DNA from: DASQFI01 sp035633215
GTDB taxonomy: Bacteria; Acidobacteriota; Vicinamibacteria; Vicinamibacterales; SCN-69-37
Assembly: GCA_035633215.1 (NCBI GenBank)
Contig: DASQFI010000054.1
Coordinates: forward strand, 1-64,000
Reading direction: 5' to 3'
Length of the DNA stretch: 64,000 bases
Shown piece by piece: positions 33,268-42,001 of the stretch. The notes under the pieces are model-generated. The model did not search any database, was not told the DNA's origin, and worked only from the letters and a program-made list of their open reading frames with translations. The translations under genes were made by a program, and so were the position numbers. The first letter of the stretch is position 1; each line of letters opens with the position of its first letter.

Positions 33268-36200
33268 ATGGCGGAAACGCTCGGCACCGGCAGAGAGCGG
33301 CAGGAGCTGGTCAACGTCATTCGGCAGGTCCGGAAACGGTGGCGGACCAAGCTGCTGCTCCGAGGCGGCGTCATCTTCCTGGCGGGCAGCCTGCTCGCGC
33401 TGATCCTCGCCTCGCTCGGTCTCCAGACGTACAAGTTCAGTCCCGCGTCCATCTTCACGCTTCGCATCGTCACGATGTCGGTGTTTGCGTTCCTGCTCGT
33501 CGGCTGGCTGCTCCGGCCGCTGCGGCGGCGGGTGACCGACCTCCAGGTCGCGCTCTACGTCGAGGAACACGAGCCGTCGCTCCAGGCTGCGATTCTGAGC
33601 GCGGTCGATCTCGGCGCGGTGTCGCCGGACGGCCACGCGAGCGACGTGCCTCCCGTCATTATCGAAAAGCTCGTGTCGCAGGCGGTCGAGCGCGCCCGGA
33701 CGATCGGCGGCGGCCGGTCGGTGGGGCGGAAGGCGCTCCAGCGGCACGCCATCGCGCTCGCATCTCTGGCTGGTCTCACGGCGCTCCTGCTCGTCGTCGG
33801 GCCGGAGTTCCTGCGCCAGGGGGCGTCGGCGCTCCTCGTGCTCGCGAAGAGTCCCGAGGCCGCCAGTCCGTACGCGATCACCGTCAAGCCGGGCGACGTC
33901 ACGATCCCGAAGGGGTCCGACCAGGCGGTCTCCGCGAAGCTCGCGGGATTCAGGTCGAGTGAAGTCGCGCTGATGGTCAAGGCCGAGGGCGACGCCAAGT
34001 TCGAGCGGATGCCGCTCGTAACGGCCGGCGACGCGATGACGTTCGAAGGGATGATCTTCGACGTCAAGAAAGCGATCGAGTATTACGTCGAAGCCGACGG
34101 CGTGAAGTCGCCGACGTACGGGATGAAGGTCGTCGAACTTCCGGCGGTCTCCAAGCTCGAGCTCGAGTACGTGTTCCCGTCGTACACCGGCATGCCGCCG
34201 CAGAAGATCGAGGACGGCGGCGACGTCGCCGCGATCAGCGGGACGCAAATCCGCGTCAAGGCCACGACCACGATTCCGACACCCGGCGGCCGCCTCAAGC
34301 TCGAACCCGGCGCCACGGCCGAGCTCGCCGCCCAGGGCGACGGCACGCTCACGGGCAGCTTCACGGTTTCGGCCGACGGCTACTACCACGTCGAGCTCGA
34401 TGGCACGCGCGGCGAGCACGTCGCGGGGTCGCCGAAGTACACGATCGATGTCATCGAAGATCGGGCCCCGTCCGTCTCGTTCGAGAAGCCGCGCCGCGAC
34501 ACCTCCGCCAGCCCCGTCGAGGAAGTGTTCATGCAGGCGAAGGCCGACGACGACTTCGGCGTCGGCAAAGTCGAGCTGGTCTATTCGGTCAACGGCGGAC
34601 CGGAAAAGACCGTCACGCTGTTCAGCAAAGGCGCCAAGTCGCTGACCGAAGTGAGCGCCGGTCACACGCTGTACATGGAAGAGCTCGGCGTGAAGCCGGG
34701 CGACTTCGTCTCGTACTACGCCAAGGCGCAGGACAACGACACCGTGCGCGGGCCGAAGACGACGACGAGCGACATCTACTTCGTGCAGATCCGGCCCTTC
34801 AACCAGAACTTCCGCCAGTCGCAGTCGCAGGCCGGCGGCGGTGGGGGCGGGGGTGGCGGCGGCCGCGGCAACGAGCCCGGCGCGCTCTCCGAGCGGCAGA
34901 AGCAGATCATCTCGGCGACGTTCAACGTCGAGCGCGATCGGCCGAAGACGACCGCCGAGAAATTCAAGGAAGACACGATCTTCATCGGCCTCGCGCAGTC
35001 GAAGCTTCGCGAGGAAGTCGACGGCCTCGTCCAGCAGATGACCGAGCGGCTCGGCGGCGCCGACGAGAACATCCGCAAGATCGCGGAGCTCCTGCCGAAA
35101 GCGGCCCAGGAAATGAAGGCGGCTGAGGATCTGCTGAAGGGCCAGAAGACCAAGGACGCGCGCGCGCCGGAACAGCGCGCACTGAAGTTCCTGCAGGAAG
35201 CCGAGCAGCTCTACGAGCTCGAGGTTCGGCAGGGCGGTGGCGGCGGCGGCGGTGGGGGCGGCGGCGGACAGATGGCGCAGGAACTGGCCGATCTGTTCCA
35301 GTTGCAGCTCGACCGGATGGCCAACCAGTACGAGACGCAGCAGCGCGCGCAGCAGCAGTCCACCGATCAGCAGGTGGACGAGATGGCTGAACGACTGCGC
35401 GAGCTGGCCAAGCGGCTCCTCGCTCAGCAGGATCGGCAGCGGAACGCCCGCGGTCAGCAGCAGTCGGGCGGCAGCGGCTCAGGCATGCGTTCGCTCGCCG
35501 ACGAGATGGAACAGGCGGCGCGGCAGCTCGAGCAGCTGCGAAGAGATCAGGAGCGGCAGGGCCAGCAGCGGCAGGACCTCGCGGACGCCGAGCAGCGGCT
35601 GCGACAGGCGGCCGATGCGGCGCGGCGCGCGGCCGCCAACAATCAGACCGGCGGCGCGCAGACGCAGCAGGCGCTCCAGAGTCTGCAGGAAGCCCAGCGG
35701 CTGCTGCAGCAGACCCAGTCGTCCAACGCCGGCCAGTCGGTGAAGGACCTCGAGCGGCAGGCCGGCGAGCTCGTCAAGCAGCAGAAGGACCTGGCGTCGC
35801 AGGTGCAGGGGCTCGATCAGGCCGGCGCGCAGCGCGACGATCGCATGAAACAGATCGCGCAGGCCAAGGACGAGATGAAGGGCAAGGTCGGCGAGCTCGA
35901 GCAGCAGCTCCAGAACCAGGCGCGCCAGTCGCTCTCGAGCAACCAGCGCGACACCGCGCGCAAGCTCCAGGAAGCGGCGGGCACGATTCGCGACCAGATG
36001 ATCAAGGAGAAGATCGAGTACTCGAAGGGCGCGATGTCGAGCGGCGGTGAGTACTCGAAGCCGATCGAGTCCGAGATTGGCTCCAACCTCGAGGCGGTGC
36101 GCCAGAAAATTGGCGAGGCGTCGGGCGCGGCCCAGCAGGCCCAGCAGGGCCAGGGCATGAACCGCGCGGTCAACCAGGCGCGCGATCTGACCCGCGGCAT

Positions 36201-37077
36201 GCAGACGCTGAACGATCAAATGAACCAGCAGCTCGGCCAGGGCCAGGGCCAGGGGCAGGATCCGAATCAGCAGGGTCAAGGCCAGGGACAGGGCCAAGGG
36301 CAGGGCCAGGGACAAGGGCAGGGCCAGGGCCAAGGGCAGGGTCAGGGACAAGGCCAAAGTCAGGGGCAAGGTCAGGGGCAAGGTCAGGGTCAGGGGCAGG
36401 GCCAAGGACAAGGTCAGGGTCAGGGCCAGGGTCAAGGTCAGGGACAAGGTCAGGGGCAAGGCCAAGGCCAAGGCCAAGGCCAAGGTCAGGGGCAAGGCCA
36501 AGGCCAAGGTCAGGGACAGGGACAAGGTCAGGGACAAGGTCAGGGTGGCGGTCAGGGTCAGGGCCAGCAGCGTCTTGGACAGGGTCAGCCCGGACAGCAG
36601 GACCCGAACAACAACGTCACGCGCGGCGGCAACGGACGGCCAACGGGCTCGTTCACCGGGACGCCTGCGGGCCCGGGCAGTTCGTCGAGCGGCGACGCGC
36701 GTCCCGGCCTGAACAGCGGCGACGTGCGGCAGTGGCGCAACACCGCGCGGCAGCTCGCCAACGACGCCGGCGACTTCCGGCGCACGATGCAGTCGGCTGG
36801 CATGACCGGCAAGGACCTCACGTCAGTCGATGAAGTCGTCAAGTCACTGCGCGCGCTCGACACCGACAAGCTCACGTCGGATCCGCTCGGCATGCAGGCG
36901 CTGATGGCAACCGCGCTCGACAAGATGAAGAAGCTCGAATACGACCTCCGCAAGCGCGCGGACACGGCCAACGAGCAGCTCTACATCTCAGGGTCGGAAG
37001 ACATTCCGAAGCTGTGGGAAGCCATCATCAACGAGTATTACCGGACGATCGGCAAGGGAAAGAAAGGCGGGAAATAG
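33268..37077 (+). CDS. DUF4175-type giant membrane protein with Gly-Gln repeat
   Basis: 1269 residues from ATG 33268 (GGAG nearby); an in-frame GTG lies at 33250. Membrane segments at about 28-51, 62-83 and 160-183 are followed by beta-rich extracytoplasmic domains. A very hydrophilic half comes next: two poly-glycine runs near residues 524 and 656, a long Gln/Glu/Arg coiled-coil region (about 670-960) and a Gly-Gln dipeptide run near 988-1100. The C-terminus (KLWEAIINEYYRTIGKG) is conserved-looking. The order after BatA fits DUF4175 proteins. Function is unknown; the layout suggests a periplasm-spanning or surface structure. Confidence 0.75.
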   Translation: MAETLGTGRERQELVNVIRQVRKRWRTKLLLRGGVIFLAGSLLALILASLGLQTYKFSPASIFTLRIVTMSVFAFLLVGWLLRPLRRRVTDLQVALYVEEHEPSLQAAILSAVDLGAVSPDGHASDVPPVIIEKLVSQAVERARTIGGGRSVGRKALQRHAIALASLAGLTALLLVVGPEFLRQGASALLVLAKSPEAASPYAITVKPGDVTIPKGSDQAVSAKLAGFRSSEVALMVKAEGDAKFERMPLVTAGDAMTFEGMIFDVKKAIEYYVEADGVKSPTYGMKVVELPAVSKLELEYVFPSYTGMPPQKIEDGGDVAAISGTQIRVKATTTIPTPGGRLKLEPGATAELAAQGDGTLTGSFTVSADGYYHVELDGTRGEHVAGSPKYTIDVIEDRAPSVSFEKPRRDTSASPVEEVFMQAKADDDFGVGKVELVYSVNGGPEKTVTLFSKGAKSLTEVSAGHTLYMEELGVKPGDFVSYYAKAQDNDTVRGPKTTTSDIYFVQIRPFNQNFRQSQSQAGGGGGGGGGGRGNEPGALSERQKQIISATFNVERDRPKTTAEKFKEDTIFIGLAQSKLREEVDGLVQQMTERLGGADENIRKIAELLPKAAQEMKAAEDLLKGQKTKDARAPEQRALKFLQEAEQLYELEVRQGGGGGGGGGGGGQMAQELADLFQLQLDRMANQYETQQRAQQQSTDQQVDEMAERLRELAKRLLAQQDRQRNARGQQQSGGSGSGMRSLADEMEQAARQLEQLRRDQERQGQQRQDLADAEQRLRQAADAARRAAANNQTGGAQTQQALQSLQEAQRLLQQTQSSNAGQSVKDLERQAGELVKQQKDLASQVQGLDQAGAQRDDRMKQIAQAKDEMKGKVGELEQQLQNQARQSLSSNQRDTARKLQEAAGTIRDQMIKEKIEYSKGAMSSGGEYSKPIESEIGSNLEAVRQKIGEASGAAQQAQQGQGMNRAVNQARDLTRGMQTLNDQMNQQLGQGQGQGQDPNQQGQGQGQGQGQGQGQGQGQGQGQGQGQGQSQGQGQGQGQGQGQGQGQGQGQGQGQGQGQGQGQGQGQGQGQGQGQGQGQGQGQGQGQGQGQGGGQGQGQQRLGQGQPGQQDPNNNVTRGGNGRPTGSFTGTPAGPGSSSSGDARPGLNSGDVRQWRNTARQLANDAGDFRRTMQSAGMTGKDLTSVDEVVKSLRALDTDKLTSDPLGMQALMATALDKMKKLEYDLRKRADTANEQLYISGSEDIPKLWEAIINEYYRTIGKGKKGGK
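36230..36590 (+). repeat. Hexanucleotide repeat encoding Gly-Gln
   Basis: About 55 copies of GGNCAR-type hexamers, alternating GGCCAG, GGTCAG, GGACAA and similar, encode a run of GQ dipeptides inside the DUF4175 protein. Third-position variation shows the repeat is under protein-level constraint rather than freshly expanded. Its length may vary between strains by slippage. Confidence 0.9.
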
Positions 37078-37431
37078 GCTGGTCTGAAGCCTGTCGATTG
37101 TCGCAGAAGTACGGCTGCTATCGCTGAAGTACGGAACTGACGCAGAAGTGCGAACGGTCACGCAGAAGTACGACCCTTGCCGGTGGCTGTTTTTTTCTTG
37201 TCTGGACGCGCCTGGGGTACGTTCTTGATCTTGTACTGGGGCGTTTTTCTCCCCGTACTTCGTTGTTCTTGTCCCCCGGTTACTTCACGGTTTTCTCCAC
37301 CGTACCTCCCCGTCCTTGTCCACGAGTACTTCTGAAACGCTGATCACGCGCCGATCGGCCGACTTACTTTCTGATTTCTTGCGCCGATACCCCTCATAGG
37401 CAGTAGTATTCGCACCCAGCCTGGGGGCGAT
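37078..37431. repeat. Non-coding spacer with CGCAGAAGTACG repeats
   Basis: No gene is seen. Bases 37101-37172 carry four imperfect units (CGCAGAAGTACGG, CGCTGAAGTACGGAACTGA, CGCAGAAGTGCG, CGCAGAAGTACGA), the reverse complement of the 2861-2939 array. Bases 37185-37335 are T- and C-rich with repeated GTACTTC, TTCTTG and CCCCGT stretches. The end, 37340-37431, contains CGCGCCGATCGGCCGAC and presumably the promoter of the Yip1 gene, but no convincing -35/-10 pair was found. Confidence 0.6.
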
Positions 37432-38679
37432 ATGGATCTCGTACAACGCGCAAAGAACATCGTGCTGACGCCGCAGACCGAGTGGCCCGTGATTGCCTCG
37501 GAGACGACGCCGTCGAACAATCTGGTCACGGGCTACGTGGTTCCGCTTGCCGCGGTCAGCGCGGTCGCAGCCTTCATTGGTCAGGTGTTCGTCGGCGTCA
37601 GCGTCCCGTTCGTCGGGACGGTGCGGATACCGATTGTGAACGGTCTCGTTGGCGCCGTGCTCGCCATTGTCATGGCGGTCGTGCTGGTGTATGTGCTGGC
37701 CGCGATTATCAACGCGCTCGCGCCGACGTTCAACACGGAGAAGAACAAGGCCCAGGCGTTCAAGGTCGCGGTCTATTCAATCACGCCTGTCTGGATTGCC
37801 GGAATCCTGAACATCATTCCCGCGCTCGGCCTCCTCGGGATCCTCGCCGCGCTGTACGGGATTTATCTCATGTATCTCGGTCTGCGGCAGGTCATGAAGT
37901 CGCCCGACGACAAAGCGGTCGCGTACACCGCGATCGTGGCGATCTCCTGCCTGGTCGTGATGATCGTCCTCGGAGCCGTCACGGCAACGGTCGCAGGCAT
38001 CGGCACGTACGCAGGCGGCGGGATTACCGGGCTTGGCAGGTCACCCGCGGCCACCGCGCAAGTGGACCCGAACAGCCCTCTCGGCAAACTCGAATCGTTC
38101 GGCAAGGCGATGGAAGACAGCGCGAAGAAGATGGAGGCCGCGCAGAAGAGCGGCGACGCGAACGCCCAGGTGACCGCCGCCCTGGAAGGGCTGGGCACCC
38201 TGTTCGGCGGCGGCAAGCGCGTCAATCCGATCGAGATCGATCAACTCAAGACGTTCGTGCCAGAGACCTTCGGCGGCATGCCGAAGACCAGCACCAGCGC
38301 AGAGAAGACCGGCTTGCCCGGCCTGATGGTGTCAACCGTCGAAGCGCGCTATAGCGACGGGCAGAGAACAATCGAGCTGGAGCTTATCGATACCGGCGGG
38401 GTCAGCGGTCTCGTCGGCATCGCGGCATGGGCGGGCGCCATGAGCGAAAAGGAAGATGACGAAGGGTTTGAGCGCACGCGGAAGGAAGGCGATCGCATCG
38501 TCCACGAAAAAGGCTCGAAGCGCGCAGGCGGGACAAACGAATTTGCGCTCGTGCTGGCAGGCCGCTTCGTCGTCACCGCGAAGGCGAACGGCGTCGAGCT
38601 GAACGATCTCAAGAATGCCGTCGCGAGCCTGGATCTTGCGAAGCTCGAATCGATGAAGGACGCGGGAGGCAAGGACTGA
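37432..38679 (+). CDS. Yip1-family membrane protein
   Basis: 415 residues. MDLVQRAKNIVLTPQTEWPVIA at the start and four to five membrane segments (about 33-50, 61-90, 117-138, 160-190) identify a bacterial Yip1-domain protein. The C-terminal 200 residues are soluble, with an alpha-helical stretch (KLESFGKAMEDSAKKMEAAQ) and a domain ending in NDLKNAVASLDLAKLESM. Function is unknown; Yip1 domains in eukaryotes act in vesicle traffic, which does not transfer here. It converges with dacB. Confidence 0.8.
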   Translation: MDLVQRAKNIVLTPQTEWPVIASETTPSNNLVTGYVVPLAAVSAVAAFIGQVFVGVSVPFVGTVRIPIVNGLVGAVLAIVMAVVLVYVLAAIINALAPTFNTEKNKAQAFKVAVYSITPVWIAGILNIIPALGLLGILAALYGIYLMYLGLRQVMKSPDDKAVAYTAIVAISCLVVMIVLGAVTATVAGIGTYAGGGITGLGRSPAATAQVDPNSPLGKLESFGKAMEDSAKKMEAAQKSGDANAQVTAALEGLGTLFGGGKRVNPIEIDQLKTFVPETFGGMPKTSTSAEKTGLPGLMVSTVEARYSDGQRTIELELIDTGGVSGLVGIAAWAGAMSEKEDDEGFERTRKEGDRIVHEKGSKRAGGTNEFALVLAGRFVVTAKANGVELNDLKNAVASLDLAKLESMKDAGGKD

Positions 38680-38727
38680 CGCAGGGGCGCGGGCCTGGCG
38701 GCGCACCCGTGTGAGAGGCTCAGACCG

Positions 38728-40242
38728 CTACCGATCGACCAGACGCACCAGCGCTTTTTCCACGACCCCATCAATCGCCGCATTCGACGCCGTGAAGTGA
38801 TTCGCGATCATCGAGAACACCAGCTTCTCGCCCGATCGCGTCTCGGCGTATCCGGAGAGCGACCGCACATTGGAGATCGTGCCGGTCTTCGCCTGGACGC
38901 GGCCGTTCAGAATCGTGTTGCGCATCCGCGATTCGAGCGTGCCGTCGCGGCCGGCGACCGGGAGCAGCGCGAGAAAGCGTCCGCGCAGCCGCTCGTCTTC
39001 CCAGGCGCGCTTCAGAATGATGACGATCGCGTCAGCCGTGACGTAGTTGTAGCGCGAGAGCCCCGACCCGTCGTACATCGCGATCGCGTCGGCGGGCACT
39101 TTCCACGCTGTCAATGTCTCGCGCACCGCCTGGCGGCCGCTGGCGGTGGATCCGATCCTGCCCGCGCCGCGGCCAAGAGTCTTGAGCACCATCTCGCCGT
39201 AGAAGTTCTGGCTGTCCTTCATAAAGTGCCCGGCCAGGAACGACAGCGGCAGGGACTCGCGCCGGGCCACGAGGCGGCGCCCGGCGGCGCCCGGCGGCTC
39301 GGGCACATCGTCGATGTCCCGCGCGCCGTCGCGGACCGTGATGCCGCGCGCGGCCAGGGCAGCGGCCAGACCCTCGACGAAGAACCGCGTGGGATTGTCC
39401 ACCGCCATCGCCCGCGTGATCGTGTTGCCGCCGGCCGCGATCGTGCCGCGTACAGAGAGGTGCGTCGTGAACGGCAGCCGGATCAGATTGAGACGCGGCG
39501 TGGATCCCGCCGCCGCGGTGGTGACGTGGTTGCCGATCTCGAAGATGTTCGCCGGCGGCACGAGATCGATCCGCGCCGCCTCGCCGGCGTTCCGTCCCGG
39601 TGCGATGGCGACGCCGACGACGTTCTCGTTGTAGCTGAGCGCCCCCGACGGCGCCGCGTATCCGGCCGTGAGGTAATCCCACGCCCATCCCGGGCCGACG
39701 CCGTCATCGTCGAACGCGTTGTCGTCGCCGATGAGCCGGCCGTGCACGCGCCTGATTCCGGCCTTTAAGAGCGCGTCCGTCCATTCGTTGAACACGGCCG
39801 CCGGCCCCGAGTCCTGCGAGACGATCGACGGATCCCCGCTGCCCGTGACGATGAGATCGCCTTCGAGCGTGCCGTCGGCGATGCGGCCCGTGTGCTCGAG
39901 CCGCGTCTCGTAGCGGAAGTCCCACCCGAGACGCTCGGCCGCGACCGCCATCGTGACCAGCTTCATGTTCGATGCGGGGACGACGAGCTTGCCGCCGTTG
40001 CGCTCGTAGACCACGGCGCCCGTGCGCAGCGACTCGACGCGGATGCCGACGAGCGCACGCGCGACCACCGGATCCGCGAAGATCTCGTCGAGATCGGCGG
40101 CCAGATCGGTTGATGCTGGCGCCCGCTGCGAGGCGGAGAGGGCTGGGGTCAGGTCTTGTATTGACGTACGCGCCACGGGCGCAAGGAGGGCGTACGTCAA
40201 TACAAGACCTGACCCCAGCCCGGGGCGTCGGAAACCGCTCAC
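38728..40242 (-). CDS. dacB: D-alanyl-D-alanine carboxypeptidase/endopeptidase (PBP4 type)
   Basis: 504 residues. The penicillin-binding motifs are SNMK (PASNMKLVT, serine at residue 91), SRYN (DGSGLSRYN) and KTG (VQAKTGTIS). Between the first two lies the large insertion typical of class C PBP4. It trims or cleaves peptidoglycan crosslinks in the periplasm. The GTG start overlaps the DUF4340 stop (GTGA), so the start is well supported. Residues 8-35, including the apolar signal-peptide core GLVLTYALLAPVA, are encoded by a perfect 31-bp inverted repeat (40140-40221). Confidence 0.93.
   Translation of the reverse strand: MSGFRRPGLGSGLVLTYALLAPVARTSIQDLTPALSASQRAPASTDLAADLDEIFADPVVARALVGIRVESLRTGAVVYERNGGKLVVPASNMKLVTMAVAAERLGWDFRYETRLEHTGRIADGTLEGDLIVTGSGDPSIVSQDSGPAAVFNEWTDALLKAGIRRVHGRLIGDDNAFDDDGVGPGWAWDYLTAGYAAPSGALSYNENVVGVAIAPGRNAGEAARIDLVPPANIFEIGNHVTTAAAGSTPRLNLIRLPFTTHLSVRGTIAAGGNTITRAMAVDNPTRFFVEGLAAALAARGITVRDGARDIDDVPEPPGAAGRRLVARRESLPLSFLAGHFMKDSQNFYGEMVLKTLGRGAGRIGSTASGRQAVRETLTAWKVPADAIAMYDGSGLSRYNYVTADAIVIILKRAWEDERLRGRFLALLPVAGRDGTLESRMRNTILNGRVQAKTGTISNVRSLSGYAETRSGEKLVFSMIANHFTASNAAIDGVVEKALVRLVDR
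40140..40221. repeat. Perfect 31-bp inverted repeat coding the dacB signal peptide
   Basis: Arms 40140-40170 and 40191-40221 are exact reverse complements with a 20-base loop. They contain GGGGTCAGGTCTTGTATTGA, a sequence type that resembles REP palindromes linked to Y1-type (RAYT) transposases in other bacteria. No such transposase is in this window. A related GACCTGACCCCCTAAAAT lies upstream of cdaA at 12362-12379. Confidence 0.9.
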
Positions 40243-41621
40243 TTGGCCCCGGTCAGTTCCTTGAGGAGCGCGATCGCCTTGTCGAAATCGGCGGCCGGAA
40301 CGACGGCCGCGCCTGGCTCGCCTGTACGAATCGCGTGCACGACGGCGCCCGATTTCCGCAGCACGACGCGGTCGGCTGCGGGCGACGCGGCTTCGCCGTG
40401 CCGGGCGGTGACCGTCAGTTCCTCACCCGACGTGGCGCCCTTGTCGGTGAACGTGTCCGCGCGAAGGTTCGAGATCGTCGTGAGCAGGTCGGTGATCTTC
40501 GTCTGGTCGACGTCCTTGACGGCCGGTTTCGTCAGTCTCCAGACCTCCGCCGTGGTGGACTGCTGCTCGCTCGCCGCTTTCTGTTTTTCGAACGTGTAGG
40601 TCTGCCCGCCGTACGTGAAGTCGACGCCAAGCGCTGTGAACGATCGGAACTCGAATACGTCTTTCACGCGCAGGTCGTCGGGCTTGCGCTTCAGCTCCTC
40701 GAGCAGGCTCGACTCCACGGTGAAGACCATCGGTCGCGACAGGTCGCGCGCGTAAAGCGTCGTGTCGTCCACTTTGCTGCCGACGGCCAGCGTCGCGCGC
40801 GTCGAACCCGCGCCGATGGTGGCCACGGCTTGTGGTTTATCGAAGCCGTACTTCTTCAGGTCCGCCGGAGTGAGCTCAGCCTCCGGCTTCCCGGCCTCGG
40901 GCGCGACAATCGCTTTCATCTTGGCCTGCGCGATCTTGCTGATCACGCCGTCCACCGATCCGAAGTCGGCCTTGGCGTCAACAGGCTTGAGGAACCGCCA
41001 GTCATTGCCCTTCCTGGAGAGGGTCATGCCCGGGCTGCCGGCGGCCTCGATCGTGAGCGCGTCCACGCCGTCGCGCGGGAACTTCAGCACGCTTTTCTCG
41101 CGGAAGCTGAACGGCGTCCGGTTGAGCTGGTCGTCCACGTACGAGCTCACGAGAATCAGTTTCGGCTGTCCCTCGACCATCCCATAGAGATCGGCGCCGG
41201 TCGGCGTCTTGCTGCCGATGTACACGCGGCGCATCGCGGTCTCGCCGGTGAGGCGCACGCCAACGGCCAGCCGTGGGGGATCGAGCTCGAACTCCTTCAC
41301 CGACGCAGGTTTCTCGTCGAGCGTGCGCTGGATTTCGAGCGATTCGAGCGTCGTGAGCAGCGTGCTGACCTCGGACTGGTCGGCTTCCATGGTGCTCGGC
41401 GCGGTGATCTGCCACGTCGTGCCGTTCTTCTTGAGTCGGGTGACCTCGCCCGAAGCCGCCTTGACCTCGACCTCTTCGACCTTGGACGTGTCGATCGCGA
41501 AGATCTTCTCTTTCTTCATCGACGGGTCGGCCAGGTCCCGCTTGGCCTCGACGAAGTAGATGTACGCGCCCAGGCCGAGCGCGAGGACCAGCAACACGAG
41601 CAGCGACTTCCCGCCGCGCAT
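40239..41621 (-). CDS. DUF4340 membrane-anchored protein
   Basis: 460 residues. An N-terminal membrane segment (SLLVLLVLALGLGAYIYFV, residues 6-24) is followed by a long extracytoplasmic region of repeated beta modules. Examples are KKEKIFAIDTSKVEEVEV, TLLTTLESLEIQRTL and KVDDTTLYARDL. DUF4340 genes regularly follow GldG-like genes in ABC-2 clusters, as here. The product probably acts with that transporter in the envelope; the function is unknown. It overlaps dacB by four bases and is separated from gldG by a 380-base repeat-rich spacer. Confidence 0.85.
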   Translation of the reverse strand: MRGGKSLLVLLVLALGLGAYIYFVEAKRDLADPSMKKEKIFAIDTSKVEEVEVKAASGEVTRLKKNGTTWQITAPSTMEADQSEVSTLLTTLESLEIQRTLDEKPASVKEFELDPPRLAVGVRLTGETAMRRVYIGSKTPTGADLYGMVEGQPKLILVSSYVDDQLNRTPFSFREKSVLKFPRDGVDALTIEAAGSPGMTLSRKGNDWRFLKPVDAKADFGSVDGVISKIAQAKMKAIVAPEAGKPEAELTPADLKKYGFDKPQAVATIGAGSTRATLAVGSKVDDTTLYARDLSRPMVFTVESSLLEELKRKPDDLRVKDVFEFRSFTALGVDFTYGGQTYTFEKQKAASEQQSTTAEVWRLTKPAVKDVDQTKITDLLTTISNLRADTFTDKGATSGEELTVTARHGEAASPAADRVVLRKSGAVVHAIRTGEPGAAVVPAADFDKAIALLKELTGAK

Positions 41622-42001
41622 AGATCAGTAACTCCTTCGTGATGCGGAAAACACCAGAGGCTGCGTGCCAGGAGCTTGAACCATGAAGCTCATGAAGGAC
41701 ATGAAGGAAACCCCGGATGGTTCTGCGGGATCTGAGACGCCCGCTGATCTGGCGGGCCCGGCTTCGCCGGGCGCGGTGTGTGGAAGACCCCGCGACCGAC
41801 AAGACCACGGCCCATTTCTGAACGGTCTTGTCGGGTCGCGGGGTCTTCCACACACCGCCGGGCCGCCGCAGGCGGCCGCCAGGTCAGCGCGAGTCAGGTG
41901 CTCGTCATCATCACCAGACAAGCGTTTTCCTCCATGTCCTCCATGAGCTTCATGGTTGATCGCTCTATCTCTGACCAAATACACCCGCTGACTAAAGCAG
42001 A
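41622..42001. repeat. Non-coding spacer with nested inverted repeats
   Basis: No gene is seen. Outer arms: CCATGAAGCTCATGAAGGAC (41681-41700) with its continuation ATGAAGGAAA faces GTCCTCCATGAGCTTCATGG (41935-41954) and TTTTCCTCCAT before it. Inner arms at about 41773-41805 and 41824-41857 match over 33 bases with one indel and contain GTGTGGAAGACCCCGCGAC. A smaller GGCGGGCCCGGCTTCGCCGGGC hairpin lies at 41752-41773. The transcript from gldG towards the DUF4340 gene would fold into one large structure. Confidence 0.8.

Noticed and set aside
35479..36537. Antisense Leu-Thr-Leu-Ala frame over the Gly-Gln repeat
   Set aside because: It is the reverse reading of the GQ hexamer repeat and ends within the DUF4175 gene.
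36230..36590. Possible CRISPR-like array
   Set aside because: The repeat is a six-base coding unit without spacers, and no cas genes are present.
37185..37431. Possible small RNA in the spacer before the Yip1 gene
   Set aside because: T/C-rich repeats but no clear promoter, terminator or conserved fold could be defined.
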